A DNA stretch of 64,000 bases, taken from Elusimicrobiaceae bacterium. GTDB lineage: Bacteria > Elusimicrobiota > Elusimicrobia > Elusimicrobiales > Elusimicrobiaceae. The notes under the pieces are model-generated. The model was given only the letters and a program-made list of their open reading frames with translations, was not told the origin of the DNA and ran no database searches. The DNA is taken from contig JAFXVA010000006.1 of assembly GCA_017534965.1 (NCBI GenBank), positions 1 to 64,000 on the forward strand, given 5' to 3'. A program made the position numbers and the translations under genes. Shown here piece after piece: positions 27,643 to 36,828 of this stretch (position 1 is its first letter; every line of letters begins with the position of its first letter).

Positions 27643-28452
27643 ATGAAAAAATTAATCTGTCTTTTTATATTATTAAGTTTTATTTCCACCTCGGCCTGGG
27701 CGGAAGTCCTTTTAATTGCTAGAAGTTTAAAGGAATATGACAGCCAAACTAAAACCTATAAAGGAACAGATAAATATGCCCACTCCTTTATAGTTTTAAT
27801 TCCTAATAATCCTTATTCCGCAAAAATGATAAAACATAAAAATTTGCTAATTAATTTTGGTTCCGGTAAAAAAGGTTTTATTATAGCCGGTTACCCAAGA
27901 AAAGAAAATAAAGAAGGCAATCGCATTGACGGCGAACTTGTTGCCCTATATAATCCGCCAAATGATATAAATGCTACAAAAGATTTTTTTGCCGGTAAAA
28001 ATAAAGAGGTTTGGCAGTTTGTCTGGGACAAAGTAGAAAGCGACCTTGATGACGATACTTTTATAGACCTTCTTAAAGAAAATACCGATAATTACATTCG
28101 GAATTCCCACACGGATTATGATGCCGTAGGTTCTGTTATTGAAGAAATGTTTTTCACTAGAGAAAATATTGCCAAAAATTGTAATGCTTTTGCTTTTTCC
28201 CTTTTAACTTATAGCCAAGCTAAAAAAATACCGGATCTTTGCAAATATCGCAATATTCCCGGTTGCAGGAAATTATTAAATAAAGATTACTTTTTAATGT
28301 TTCAAAATCGCCCTTATTTAACAATACCTACAAAAGATTTGCCCGCTATACAAAATGACAATGAATACAGACAAAGGGTTAAAGAAAAATTAAACCCTTT
28401 TGGTGCTCCGTTTTATGAAATTATGAAAAGAAGAAATCAAAAAAGAAAGTAA
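27643..28452 (+). CDS. Secreted protein, possible permuted NlpC/P60-like fold
   Basis: The 269-residue product has a clear signal peptide (residues 1-20, ending STSAWA). In the mature part a His early in a beta strand (KYAHSFIVLIP) and a Cys late at the start of a helix (KNCNAFAFSLLTYSQAKK) have the order seen in circularly permuted NlpC/P60 (YiiX-like) or LRAT-like proteins. That reading is by pattern only. It is an isolated plus-strand gene with a terminator. If correct, it would be an amidase or peptidase of the envelope. Otherwise function unknown. Confidence 0.75.
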   Translation: MKKLICLFILLSFISTSAWAEVLLIARSLKEYDSQTKTYKGTDKYAHSFIVLIPNNPYSAKMIKHKNLLINFGSGKKGFIIAGYPRKENKEGNRIDGELVALYNPPNDINATKDFFAGKNKEVWQFVWDKVESDLDDDTFIDLLKENTDNYIRNSHTDYDAVGSVIEEMFFTRENIAKNCNAFAFSLLTYSQAKKIPDLCKYRNIPGCRKLLNKDYFLMFQNRPYLTIPTKDLPAIQNDNEYRQRVKEKLNPFGAPFYEIMKRRNQKRK

Positions 28453-28475
28453 TTATTTGTTAAATATAAAAAAGT

Positions 28476-28512
28476 AAAAAAGGGAACAGATAAAATAATC
28501 TGTTCCCTTTTA
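28476..28512. terminator. Terminator after the secreted protein gene
   Basis: AGGGAACAGAT pairs with ATCTGTTCCCT around a 6-nt loop, flanked by A and T runs on both sides, so it can end transcription from either direction. Confidence 0.9.
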
Positions 28513-28534
28513 AAAATTTTATTTGCTAAAACAG

Positions 28535-28613
28535 AGCAAATTGTTTTGCAAGGATTTTGCGATTCAACTTCGCAAAAACAAAGCAAATTGTTTTGCAAGG
28601 ATTTTTGTGTTTA
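28535..28613. repeat. Two partial left ends of the palindromic repeat
   Basis: AGCAAATTGTTTTGCAAGG followed by ATTTT occurs at 28535 and again at 28582, just left of the full copy at 28629. Both match the left edge of the family and look like remnants of earlier or nested insertions. Confidence 0.7.
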
Positions 28614-28628
28614 AATCAAGCTAAACAT

Positions 28629-28760
28629 AGCACATTATTTTTTACAAGTATTTTGCGCTTAGAGCAGGCTTTCCGAGCGAAGTATATCACAGAGGGGCTG
28701 GCAAGCCCGTATATATGAGCAAGGTTTAACGCACTCTAAGCGCAAAAGACGAAGTAAAAA
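28629..28760. repeat. Palindromic repeat, subfamily A, copy 2
   Basis: Inverted ends 28637-28664 and 28734-28761 pair over a perfect 14-bp block (TTTTGCGCTTAGAG). A central hairpin GGGCT-GGCA-AGCCC lies at 28695-28708. Against copy 1 both stems differ by paired changes (GCGTTTA to GCGCTTA with its partner; GGGT/ACCC to GGGCT/AGCCC). The right end abuts the oadB stop codon. Confidence 0.87.
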
Positions 28761-29954
28761 TTATTTCCCTAGCATTGACAAAAGAATACCCGCCACAACT
28801 GCAGAACCAATAACCCCAGCCACATTTGGCCCCATAGCGTGCATCAAAAGATAGTTTGTAGGGTGAAACTCCTGCCCGACTTTGTTTGAAACTCTTGCAG
28901 CCATAGGCACTGCAGAAACACCTGCTGAACCGATAAGCGGATTGATTTTTTCTTTAGAAAAGATATTCATAATCTTTGCCAAAATTACGCCCGAAGCAGA
29001 ACCAACACAGAAAGCCATTAAACCAAGCACGACAATAGCAAGAGTTTTGACCTGTAAAAACTTTTCCGCACCGAGTTTTGAACCAACGGCAAGACCAAGC
29101 AAAATTGTAACAATATTAATAAGTTCGTTTTGCATAGTTTTGCTTAAGCGGTCAACAACGCCACATTCTTTTGCAAGATTACCAAACATAAGCATACCGA
29201 TTAACGGGGTTGCATCAGGTATAAGTAAAGCGCACAAAACTAAAACAACAATAGGGAAAATAATTTTTTCTCTCTTGGAAACAGGTCTAAGTTGTTTCAT
29301 TTCAATTTTGCGTTCTTTATCTGTTGTTAAAAGTTTCATTATCGGGGGTTGAATTATAGGCACAAGTGCCATATAAGAATAAGCCGCCACCGCAATAGCA
29401 CCAAGCAAATTAGGAGCAAGTTTTGAAGTTAAGAAAATCGCTGTCGGGCCATCTGCGCCGCCAATAATACCGATAGAAGCCGCTTCTTTTAAAGAAAAGC
29501 TCATATCCGGTGAAATATTGCCAAGCATCAAAGCACCAAATAAGGTAAAGAAAATACCAAATTGTGCCGCCGCCCCTAAAAGCAAAGTTCTTGGGTTAGC
29601 AATAAGCGGACCAAAATCAGTCATAGCACCCACGCCCATAAAAATAAGCAAGGGGAAAAGCCCTGATTCTATACCGAAAGTATAAACCTGGCCCAAAAAG
29701 CCACCTACAACCTGGGTTGCAACAACGCCATCAGGCCCTGCAACAGAAACAGGCAAAGCAGCAATACCGGCAACGGGAATATTGGAAAGCAGTCCGCCAA
29801 AACCAATAGGAATAAGCAAAAGCGGTTCAAACTTTTTTACTATTCCGAGCCATAAAATAAACAAGCAAACAACCATCATTACCGCTTGTTGCCAAACGAT
29901 ATTATAAAGACCTGTTGTATGCCAAAGATTTGTTAAAGCACCTAATATATCCAT
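28761..29954 (-). CDS. oadB: Oxaloacetate decarboxylase beta subunit (sodium pump)
   Basis: This 397-residue integral membrane protein is the carboxybiotin decarboxylase that couples decarboxylation to sodium export. Family signatures are [15 protein letters not shown], the [21 protein letters not shown] core (Asp in GGADGPT is the ion-coupling region) and [21 protein letters not shown] at the C-terminus. It is last in birA-oadG-oadA-oadB, 11 bases after oadA. A methylmalonyl-CoA or glutaconyl-CoA decarboxylase beta subunit is nearly identical in sequence type; the partner alpha subunit argues for oxaloacetate. Confidence 0.93.
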   Translation of the reverse strand: MDILGALTNLWHTTGLYNIVWQQAVMMVVCLFILWLGIVKKFEPLLLIPIGFGGLLSNIPVAGIAALPVSVAGPDGVVATQVVGGFLGQVYTFGIESGLFPLLIFMGVGAMTDFGPLIANPRTLLLGAAAQFGIFFTLFGALMLGNISPDMSFSLKEAASIGIIGGADGPTAIFLTSKLAPNLLGAIAVAAYSYMALVPIIQPPIMKLLTTDKERKIEMKQLRPVSKREKIIFPIVVLVLCALLIPDATPLIGMLMFGNLAKECGVVDRLSKTMQNELINIVTILLGLAVGSKLGAEKFLQVKTLAIVVLGLMAFCVGSASGVILAKIMNIFSKEKINPLIGSAGVSAVPMAARVSNKVGQEFHPTNYLLMHAMGPNVAGVIGSAVVAGILLSMLGK

Positions 29955-29965
29955 TTTATCGCCTC

Positions 29966-31780
29966 TTATTTAATTGTGGCAATCAAAGTGCCTGTTTGTA
30001 AGGTATCGCCGTTTTTAACAGCAAAGGAAACTTTACCATCGGCAGTTGCCTTGATTTCGGTTTCCATTTTCATAGCTTCCATAACCATAATAGGTTGGGC
30101 ATTTTTAACACTTGCACCATCAGCTACTAAAAGTTTTAAAACAACACCCGGCATAGGGGCTTTAACTTCCGTTCCGCCTCCGACTGCTGACTTAGCTGCA
30201 CCTGCAACTTTCTTTAAACCTTCTACAATGCTGAAGGCAAAAGTTTCGCCGTTAATGGTTGCTTTATCGCCGTTAATTTCAACGCCGTAATCAGTGCCGT
30301 CAACGCTAACGGTATAGGCATTAGAACCGGCTTTTACCGCGCTGGAAGCAGATTTCTTTTCCACTTGGCATTTTGCTTTACCGAGCAAGAAATCAAGCCC
30401 TTTGTTTACGCCGTTTGCCGCATCATTACAGGCAGCAACAATAAAGATGTTTTCATCCGTTGTAGGCAAATTATTTTTCTTAAGCATTTCTTTTGCAACT
30501 TTAACACCTTTTGTCGGGTCGGCATCGTTTAATTCAAGAACGGTTTTTGTTGTAGGTTCTTTTTTCATATAAGCGGAAGCAAGTTTAACAAGTTCCGGAT
30601 CGGGCTGGGCCGGGGTTTTGCCAAAATAACCAAGAATCATATTGGCATAGCCGTTTGAAAATCTTGTCCAAGGACCTTCCGGACTAAGAACATTTTGCAT
30701 AGATTGCTGAATATAAAATTGGCTTACAGGTGTAACAGAAGTGCCAAAGCCACCGCGTCTAACGACTTCTTCCATAGCGGCTAAAAGTTGCGGGTATTTA
30801 TCCATTTGATTCATTTCTCTAAGTTGTCTTGTAGCATTTGTCAAAGCACCGCCAGGTAAAGGAGAGAACGGAATCATAGGTTCAACTCTCATAGCTTCGG
30901 GTTTTAAAACATAGTCTTTCATACAATCTTTTAAAACACTTTCTGCTTTTCTCATTTTATCAATATCAATATCAAGGGTATAATTGCTACCGCGTAAAGC
31001 ATGCCACATAGAAATAATATCTGTTTGGCAAGTTCCGCCGCTTACAGGGGCCATAGATAAGTCAATACTATCAACACCGCCTTCAATAGCAGCTAAATAG
31101 CAGGCAATACCTGTGCCTGCAGTTTCGTGGGTATGGAAAACAACTTTAACTTCCGGCGGTAAAATCTTTTTTGCAAGTTTAATTGTTTCTCTAACGGTTT
31201 GCGGGGTAGAAGTGCCTGAAGCATCTTTAAAGCAAACGCTGTCAAATTCAATACCGCTATCCATAATTTTCTTTAAAACACCTGCATAAAATTCAGGGGT
31301 ATGATATTTGCCTGTTTTATCCCAACCCGGAGCAAGGGACATCATTGTAACGGTAACTTCGTGTTTAAGGCCTGCTTCTTTAATACATTTACCGCTGTAA
31401 ATAAGGTTATTTACATCATTTAAAGCATCAAAGTTTCTAATTGTGGTTAAGCCGTGTTTTTTAAAAGTTTGTGCGTGGAGTTTAATAACATCAGAAGGTT
31501 GGGAGTTAAGACCGACGACATTAACACCTCTAGCTAAACTTTGCAAGTTTACATCCGGACCGACGGCTTTTCTAAAAGCATCCATAACATCATAAGGATT
31601 TTCATTATTAAACATTACGGCTGATTGGAAAGTTGCGCCACCGGCACTTTCAAAGTGTCTAACCCCTGCTTCTTTAGCGGCTACAACTGCGGGCAAAAAA
31701 TCTTCGCTTCTAACTTTTGTGCCGTAAACTGATTGAAAGCCATCTCTAAAGGCTGTTAACATAAAATTTATTTTCTTCAT
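29966..31780 (-). CDS. oadA: Oxaloacetate decarboxylase alpha subunit with biotin carrier domain
   Basis: The 604-residue product has a carboxyltransferase TIM barrel (residues 1-300), a conserved C-terminal carboxylase region, a linker, and a biotinyl domain whose lysine (~571) lies in [18 protein letters not shown] replaces the usual LRDAHQSL, and [10 protein letters not shown] carries the metal-binding His pair. It moves carboxyl from oxaloacetate to biotin, for release by OadB with sodium export. The N-terminal barrel is visibly divergent from the textbook enzyme, so pyruvate or another 2-oxoacid partner is not excluded. It follows oadG by 10 bases. Confidence 0.9.
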   Translation of the reverse strand: MKKINFMLTAFRDGFQSVYGTKVRSEDFLPAVVAAKEAGVRHFESAGGATFQSAVMFNNENPYDVMDAFRKAVGPDVNLQSLARGVNVVGLNSQPSDVIKLHAQTFKKHGLTTIRNFDALNDVNNLIYSGKCIKEAGLKHEVTVTMMSLAPGWDKTGKYHTPEFYAGVLKKIMDSGIEFDSVCFKDASGTSTPQTVRETIKLAKKILPPEVKVVFHTHETAGTGIACYLAAIEGGVDSIDLSMAPVSGGTCQTDIISMWHALRGSNYTLDIDIDKMRKAESVLKDCMKDYVLKPEAMRVEPMIPFSPLPGGALTNATRQLREMNQMDKYPQLLAAMEEVVRRGGFGTSVTPVSQFYIQQSMQNVLSPEGPWTRFSNGYANMILGYFGKTPAQPDPELVKLASAYMKKEPTTKTVLELNDADPTKGVKVAKEMLKKNNLPTTDENIFIVAACNDAANGVNKGLDFLLGKAKCQVEKKSASSAVKAGSNAYTVSVDGTDYGVEINGDKATINGETFAFSIVEGLKKVAGAAKSAVGGGTEVKAPMPGVVLKLLVADGASVKNAQPIMVMEAMKMETEIKATADGKVSFAVKNGDTLQTGTLIATIK

Positions 31781-31790
31781 TTTTTATCTC

Positions 31791-32018
31791 CTATTTTGCA
31801 AAATGTTTAGCTAAGGCAATTGCCAAAACTTTTTTAATTTTATCGTCGCTATTTTTTGTAATTGTTTGAACTTTGGCCACCGGTTCGGGGAAATATTTAT
31901 TTAATACTCTCACCACAACAGCCAAAACTTTCATAACAATAAGTAAGATTATTAGGAAGGAAAATACCATCCCCATACCCATAACCATTAACTCAAGACC
32001 TTTTTCAAGTAATTCCAT
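31791..32018 (-). CDS. oadG: Oxaloacetate decarboxylase gamma subunit
   Basis: The 75-residue protein has one N-terminal membrane helix (MGMGMVFSFLIILLIVMKVL, residues ~13-32) and a short charged tail, the layout of OadG, which holds the alpha and beta subunits together. Identification rests on this plan and on lying between birA and oadA. Confidence 0.85.
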   Translation of the reverse strand: MELLEKGLELMVMGMGMVFSFLIILLIVMKVLAVVVRVLNKYFPEPVAKVQTITKNSDDKIKKVLAIALAKHFAK

Positions 32019-32021
32019 ACT

Positions 32022-32714
32022 TTACTCCATATCACCTATATTTACAACTTTATCATCTAGCAGCAGTTGTCCTTTATCATCCAAGCCGTGGCAGATGCCG
32101 CAAAATTCTTTCTTATCAACTACTATTTTTATTTCCTTATTTACAAAAGGAAAATCTTTTAAAAATTCTTCTTTTATGGCTTTAAAACCCTGCTTACAAA
32201 CTTGCGGGTAGTAAATATTAAATCTATTTATAATTTCCTTTAAAACATCTTCTTTTTTTGCTTCTATACCAAGCATTTTTAAGGAAACAGCCGGTTTGGG
32301 ACTATCAATTTTTTCTTGGGCGATATTTACGCCAACGCCAATAACCACTCCGCAAAGTCCCCCCTCTTTAAAAACCGCTTGGCTTAAAATACCGCAAATT
32401 TTTTTGCTTTGACACAAAATGTCATTGGGCCATTTTAAAACTGCTTCTTTTGCGCCAAAACTATGCAAAGTTTTTAAGACGCTTAAAGCCATTGCTTGTG
32501 TTAAAGAACCTAAAAAATCAATTTTAAAGTTTTGCGGTTTTACAACTAAACTAAAATAAAGCCCACCTTCAGCGGAAAGCCAAACTCTTTTAAGTCTGCC
32601 TCTGCCAGCTGTTTGCGTTTTAGCAAGAACAATTTGGCCGTCGGCAAGGGCATCAAAATTTTGGCAAGCATAAGTATTAGTTGAGGGTAAAACCTCAAAA
32701 CTTAAAATTTCCAT
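32022..32714 (-). CDS. birA: Biotin--protein ligase
   Basis: The 230-residue catalytic-only BirA lacks the N-terminal DNA-binding domain, so it is not a repressor. The motifs GRGRLKRVW (biotinyl-AMP loop) and VLKWPNDILC are present. It adds biotin to the OadA carrier lysine. Its place at the head of the oad operon, three bases before oadG, supports that role. Confidence 0.94.
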   Translation of the reverse strand: MEILSFEVLPSTNTYACQNFDALADGQIVLAKTQTAGRGRLKRVWLSAEGGLYFSLVVKPQNFKIDFLGSLTQAMALSVLKTLHSFGAKEAVLKWPNDILCQSKKICGILSQAVFKEGGLCGVVIGVGVNIAQEKIDSPKPAVSLKMLGIEAKKEDVLKEIINRFNIYYPQVCKQGFKAIKEEFLKDFPFVNKEIKIVVDKKEFCGICHGLDDKGQLLLDDKVVNIGDME

Positions 32715-32787
32715 TATTTATATTTTATCAAAATTTGGCGTAGCAAAACAGCCCCCTTATTTTTATATAATATAGTATGGTGAATAT

Positions 32788-33711
32788 ATGACAAATCATT
32801 TAGTTTTATGGATAGTATTTTGGATAGTAGTAGTCCTAGCCCTATTTATTGACCTAGTGGTGCTAAACAAACATCACGGCAAAGTAAGTATTAAAGAAGC
32901 TCTTACTATGGTTTGCGCGTGGGTTTCGCTTGCTTTAGTTTTCGGCGGAGCAATTTGGTGGGTGCACGGCAGCACGCAAGCTCTTGAATATTTAACAGGT
33001 TATCTTATAGAATACTCGCTTTCTATTGATAATATGTTTGTTTTTATTATGATATTTGGCTTTTTTGCCGTTCCAAAAGAATATCAACCAAAGGTTCTTT
33101 TATGGGGTATTTTGGGTGCAGTTATAATGCGTTTTATTTTTATTTTTGTCGGCGTGCAACTTATAACGAAATTTAGTTTTATGATTTATATTTTCGGCGC
33201 CCTTCTTATTTGGACCGCTATTAAAATGCTTACTCATAAAGAAGAAGAAAAAAAAGATTTAAGCCAAAATATATTTTTAAAATTTGCCAAAAAAATTATT
33301 CCCTTTAAAGATGTTTACCACGAAGATAACTTTTTTACTAAAATAAATGGCAAACTTTTTGCTACCCCCTTGCTTGCTTGCGTTTTTGTTATTGAAGGTA
33401 GCGACCTTATTTTTGCCATAGATTCAATCCCTGCCGTTTTATCTATAACGCAAGATACTTTTATTGTTTATACTTCTAATATTTTTGCTATTATCGGGCT
33501 ACGCTCTTTATACTTTTTACTTTCCGGTATGGCAAGCAAATTTGAATATTTAAAATACGGCATTGCCTTGATTTTGGCTTTTGTCGGTTTAAAAATGCTA
33601 CTTTCAAGTGTGGCACATTTGCCGATATGGCTATCGCTTGCGGTAATAGCAACAATTTTAACAAGCACAATTTTGATTTCTTTGTATTTGCAAAAGCATA
33701 AAAAAATTTGA
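32788..33711 (+). CDS. TerC/Alx-family membrane protein
   Basis: The 307-residue product has about 8 membrane helices, with the TerC signatures LTGYLIEYSLSIDNMFVFIMIFGFF and EGSDLIFAIDSIPAVLSIT (acidic residues in membrane segments). Alx/TerC proteins handle manganese or other metals and pH stress. A single gene, it lies just upstream of the tmRNA gene. Confidence 0.93.
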   Translation: MTNHLVLWIVFWIVVVLALFIDLVVLNKHHGKVSIKEALTMVCAWVSLALVFGGAIWWVHGSTQALEYLTGYLIEYSLSIDNMFVFIMIFGFFAVPKEYQPKVLLWGILGAVIMRFIFIFVGVQLITKFSFMIYIFGALLIWTAIKMLTHKEEEKKDLSQNIFLKFAKKIIPFKDVYHEDNFFTKINGKLFATPLLACVFVIEGSDLIFAIDSIPAVLSITQDTFIVYTSNIFAIIGLRSLYFLLSGMASKFEYLKYGIALILAFVGLKMLLSSVAHLPIWLSLAVIATILTSTILISLYLQKHKKI

Positions 33712-33736
33712 TATGCTTGATATACACAGCAAACTC

Positions 33737-34081
33737 GGGGGCGACTAGTTTTGACAGATAACTCTGAGGCTTGCTTGCAGGTAGCGGTTGGCCAGGCCGC
33801 TTAAAATAGGGCTACAATAATAGTTGGCAACAACTACAACAACAACGTTTGGGCTACAGCCTAAACCCGAAGCTTTTGTATTGACGGTGTGCAAAAGCAA
33901 TCGGTCAAGAATTCCGTCTGCTGCAAAAAAGGTTAGTTTGGCCTAATTTTGCTTAAGACAAAGCAAACAAGTAAAGCAGCAGCAGCTCCGGGCAGGCGGC
34001 TTTACTATAATACCGGGGCTAAACCTGTAGTAAGTAAGTTATAAGGTTGTTTGGACGCGGGTGCGAATCCCGCCGCCTCCA
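33737..34081 (+). ncRNA. ssrA: tmRNA (transfer-messenger RNA)
   Basis: The ends form the tRNA-like acceptor (GGGGGCG with CGCCTCC) and a T arm GCGGG-TGCGAAT-CCCGC; the T loop reads TGCGAAT instead of the usual TTCGAAT. The tag frame, placed by the ATAGTT just before it as in other tmRNAs, starts at GGC 33826 and ends with TAA at 33862-33864. With the alanine carried by tmRNA the tag is (A)GNNYNNNVWATA. The usual -LAA or -ALAA end is missing. CCA is not encoded. It rescues stalled ribosomes and marks products for degradation. Confidence 0.93.
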
Positions 34082-34114
34082 CTTTAAATTTTAGAAGATA
34101 GGGAGCTTTATTTT

Positions 34115-35524
34115 ATGGCAAATATTCATTTTGGAACAGATGGCTGGCGCGGTATTATAGCGTGGGATTTTACTTTTGAAAACGTCAGAGTTATGGCCCA
34201 GGCCTTAGCAGATTTTATTAGTGTAAATATGCCTTCAAATATGGAAGGTAAAACAAATCTTATCGCTGTAGGTTATGACAGAAGATTTTTATCAGAAAAA
34301 TTTGCCTCTGATATAGCCAGCATTTTAAAACTAAATAAACTTGATGTTTTACTTTTAGATGAACCTGTTCCAAGCCCTTTAATGAGTGTTTTAAGTGCAA
34401 CTAAAGTGTGGATTTCCATAATGGTAACTGCCAGCCATAATGCCCCCCATTATAACGGAATTAAAATAAAACTTGAAGGCGCACCGATGGCTTCTAAACT
34501 GACAAAAGAAATTGAAGAACTTTTATATCAAAAACCTGTTATGTATATTCCAGGCCACAATGTTACGCCGACAAAAGGACTTCAAAAAAATTATTTAAAA
34601 TATATTTCTTCTAAAGTAAATTTAAAAAAGATTGCTTTGCTTAAAGGTAAAATTGCCGTTGATTATATGCACGGCAGCGCAAGCACTTATCTTGAACAAA
34701 TTTTGGGTGATAAAAAAGTTATTGCTTTAAGAAGCGAAGTTAACCCCACTTTTGGCGGTGTTGCGCCGGAACCTAAAGAAAGCAATTTAACCGATTTAAA
34801 AAAACTTGTCGTAAATAAAAAATGTTTAATGGGTATCGGCTTAGACGGAGATGGCGATAGAATTGCCTTTATTGATGAAAAAGGCAAATATATCAGCCCG
34901 TGCTTAATTTCCGCTGTTGCTTTAGATTATTTGGTTAAGCATAAAAAATTAAACGGCAGTGTTGTGCAAAGTGTTTCTATGGGTTATTTGACAAAAAGAA
35001 TAGCAGAAAAACATGATCTTGCTTATGAAGAAGTCCCCGTAGGTTTTAAAAATATTGCAGAAAAAACCCTTTTTGAAGATATTGCCTTTGGGGCAGAAGA
35101 GTCCGGCGGATATTTCTTTAAAGGCCTTTTACCGGAAAGAGACGCCCTTACCTTTGCCCTTTTTATTATGGAAATTATGGCAAATACCAAAAAATCTTTA
35201 AGCCAACTTTGCCAGGAAGTGCAAAAAGAATATGGCGCAAGTGTATTTTTAAGAAGAGATTTTGAATTAACTAAAGGCCTTGAAAAAACAAACTTTAACG
35301 AAAAATTTAAAAAGAAATTACCTAAAAAGATTTTAAATCAATATAGTATAAAAAATATTTCTCTAACCGATGGTATTAAAATTACTATTGATAACGGCGA
35401 ATGGGTTTTACTAAGGCCCTCCGGCACAGAACCAAAACTTAGAATTTACGCAGAAACCCCCTCTAAAAAACAAACAGAAGAACTTTTAGATTGGGCGCAA
35501 AAAACAGCCGAAACCATAAAATGA
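34115..35524 (+). CDS. Phosphoglucomutase/phosphomannomutase family enzyme
   Basis: The 469-residue alpha-D-phosphohexomutase has the catalytic Ser107 in TASHN, the metal loop GLDGDGDRIAF near 245 and the C-terminal phosphate-binding RPSGTEPKLRIY. The N-terminal FGTDGWRG supports the PGM/PMM group. It interconverts hexose 1- and 6-phosphates for glycan or glycogen synthesis. It overlaps the response regulator start as ATGA. Confidence 0.92.
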   Translation: MANIHFGTDGWRGIIAWDFTFENVRVMAQALADFISVNMPSNMEGKTNLIAVGYDRRFLSEKFASDIASILKLNKLDVLLLDEPVPSPLMSVLSATKVWISIMVTASHNAPHYNGIKIKLEGAPMASKLTKEIEELLYQKPVMYIPGHNVTPTKGLQKNYLKYISSKVNLKKIALLKGKIAVDYMHGSASTYLEQILGDKKVIALRSEVNPTFGGVAPEPKESNLTDLKKLVVNKKCLMGIGLDGDGDRIAFIDEKGKYISPCLISAVALDYLVKHKKLNGSVVQSVSMGYLTKRIAEKHDLAYEEVPVGFKNIAEKTLFEDIAFGAEESGGYFFKGLLPERDALTFALFIMEIMANTKKSLSQLCQEVQKEYGASVFLRRDFELTKGLEKTNFNEKFKKKLPKKILNQYSIKNISLTDGIKITIDNGEWVLLRPSGTEPKLRIYAETPSKKQTEELLDWAQKTAETIK

Positions 35525-35883
35525 AGAAGATTATTATTGTAGATGATTCCGCCGTCTTAAGAGTAAGCATTAAGCAAGCTCTTGAAAGTTTTAATTATGA
35601 AGTTATAGGCACAGCCAGCGGTTCTAAAGAATTATTTAAACTGCTTGAAAATTCTTCAAAGCCGGATTTAATTTTGCTTGATATGTTCTATCCTGATGAA
35701 AACGGAATAGATATTTTAAAAAAATTAAAAAAGGATTTTCCTCTTATAAAAATTCTCGTCGTAACTGCTATGAACGAAGAATCTCTAAATAAACAAATAA
35801 AACAACTTGGGGCTGATGATACTTTATATAAGCCCTTTGATATGGACGATCTTACCTTTGCAATAAGAAAGATCTTTTTATAG
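35521..35883 (+). CDS. Single-domain response regulator (CheY-like)
   Basis: The 120-residue receiver domain has acidic Asp8 and Asp9, the phosphorylation site Asp54 in LILLDMFYPDENG, the switch Thr in VVTAMN and the Lys in LYKPFD. There is no output domain. An upstream in-frame ATG (35491) was rejected because it lies inside the mutase gene, while 35521 gives the ATGA overlap. The histidine kinase converging on it (35885) is the likely partner. Confidence 0.9.
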   Translation: MKKIIIVDDSAVLRVSIKQALESFNYEVIGTASGSKELFKLLENSSKPDLILLDMFYPDENGIDILKKLKKDFPLIKILVVTAMNEESLNKQIKQLGADDTLYKPFDMDDLTFAIRKIFL

Positions 35884-35884
35884 A

Positions 35885-36790
35885 TTATTTTTTGTTTGAA
35901 CTAGGCGGTGTAGAAGATTCTATAACCGGATTAATGGGTAAAAAGAACCAAAATAAAGTTCCTTTATCAAGCCCGGCACTTTGCGACCAAATACCGCCTT
36001 TATGCGCTTGAATAATATCTTGGGCAATAGAAAGACCAAGTCCCCAACCAAGCGATTTATGTTCATCATCCATATTTTCTGCCTGGTTAAACTTTTCAAA
36101 AATCTTAACTTTATCCACGTGGACAATACCCTTTCCGTTATCTCTGACAAAAGTTCTAATGCGGTTTCCTTCTACGTGATAGCTAACTTCCACTACTCCG
36201 CCCATATTAGTAAATTTAATAGCATTGGAAACTAAATTATTTAATACTTGGGCCAAACGTTCTCTATCGCCATAAATTTCAACATCTGAAGGATAATTTA
36301 TTTTGCGTAAGGTTACCCCTTTCTTTTGAGCGATAATTTCATATTGGGCGCAAATTTCGTCAATAAGTTTATTATACATAAACTTATATGGATTAATTTT
36401 TAGATGGCCGGAAGCGGAAATGGAAGCATCCACTAAATCGGCCAGCAAAGTCCCCATATGGGCAGCAGAACGATCCAAAGTATGCAAAATTTTCTTTTCC
36501 TGTTCGTCTTTAGAATCTTCCAAAAGCATGGTGGTATAACCTTGCACAGCCGTAAGAGGTTGCCTTAAATCATGGGCAACCATAAACATAAATTTTGATT
36601 TGCTTTCATTTAAACGGGCTTCCTGGCGATATCTAAAAGCAATACGCTCAACGGCTTGTTCTAAATATTTTATACGTTTTTCCCGTGTCTGTGATTCTTT
36701 TAAATATTGCTCTTTTGTTTTGCATTTGCATCTTCTAAACAAAAACACTAATACAATCAAGCAAATTATTAAGATTATATTTAATATCAT
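35885..36790 (-). CDS. Membrane-anchored sensor histidine kinase
   Basis: The 301-residue product has one N-terminal membrane helix (2-18), a short coiled linker and a HisKA domain with His73 in VAHDLRQPLTAVQGY. The HATPase follows with the N box NLVSNAIKF, G1 RDNGKGI and G2 GWGLGLSI. There is no sensing domain outside the membrane, so the signal is probably internal or from a partner. It ends one base from the convergent response regulator gene. Confidence 0.93.
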   Translation of the reverse strand: MILNIILIICLIVLVFLFRRCKCKTKEQYLKESQTREKRIKYLEQAVERIAFRYRQEARLNESKSKFMFMVAHDLRQPLTAVQGYTTMLLEDSKDEQEKKILHTLDRSAAHMGTLLADLVDASISASGHLKINPYKFMYNKLIDEICAQYEIIAQKKGVTLRKINYPSDVEIYGDRERLAQVLNNLVSNAIKFTNMGGVVEVSYHVEGNRIRTFVRDNGKGIVHVDKVKIFEKFNQAENMDDEHKSLGWGLGLSIAQDIIQAHKGGIWSQSAGLDKGTLFWFFLPINPVIESSTPPSSNKK

Positions 36791-36828
36791 AAAAAACCTT
36801 CTTATTATATACTAACAAATTATTTTGC

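Noticed and set aside
35491-35883. Earlier start for the response regulator
   Set aside because: It lies inside the mutase gene; the ATG at 35521 gives the usual ATGA coupling and the normal family N-terminus.
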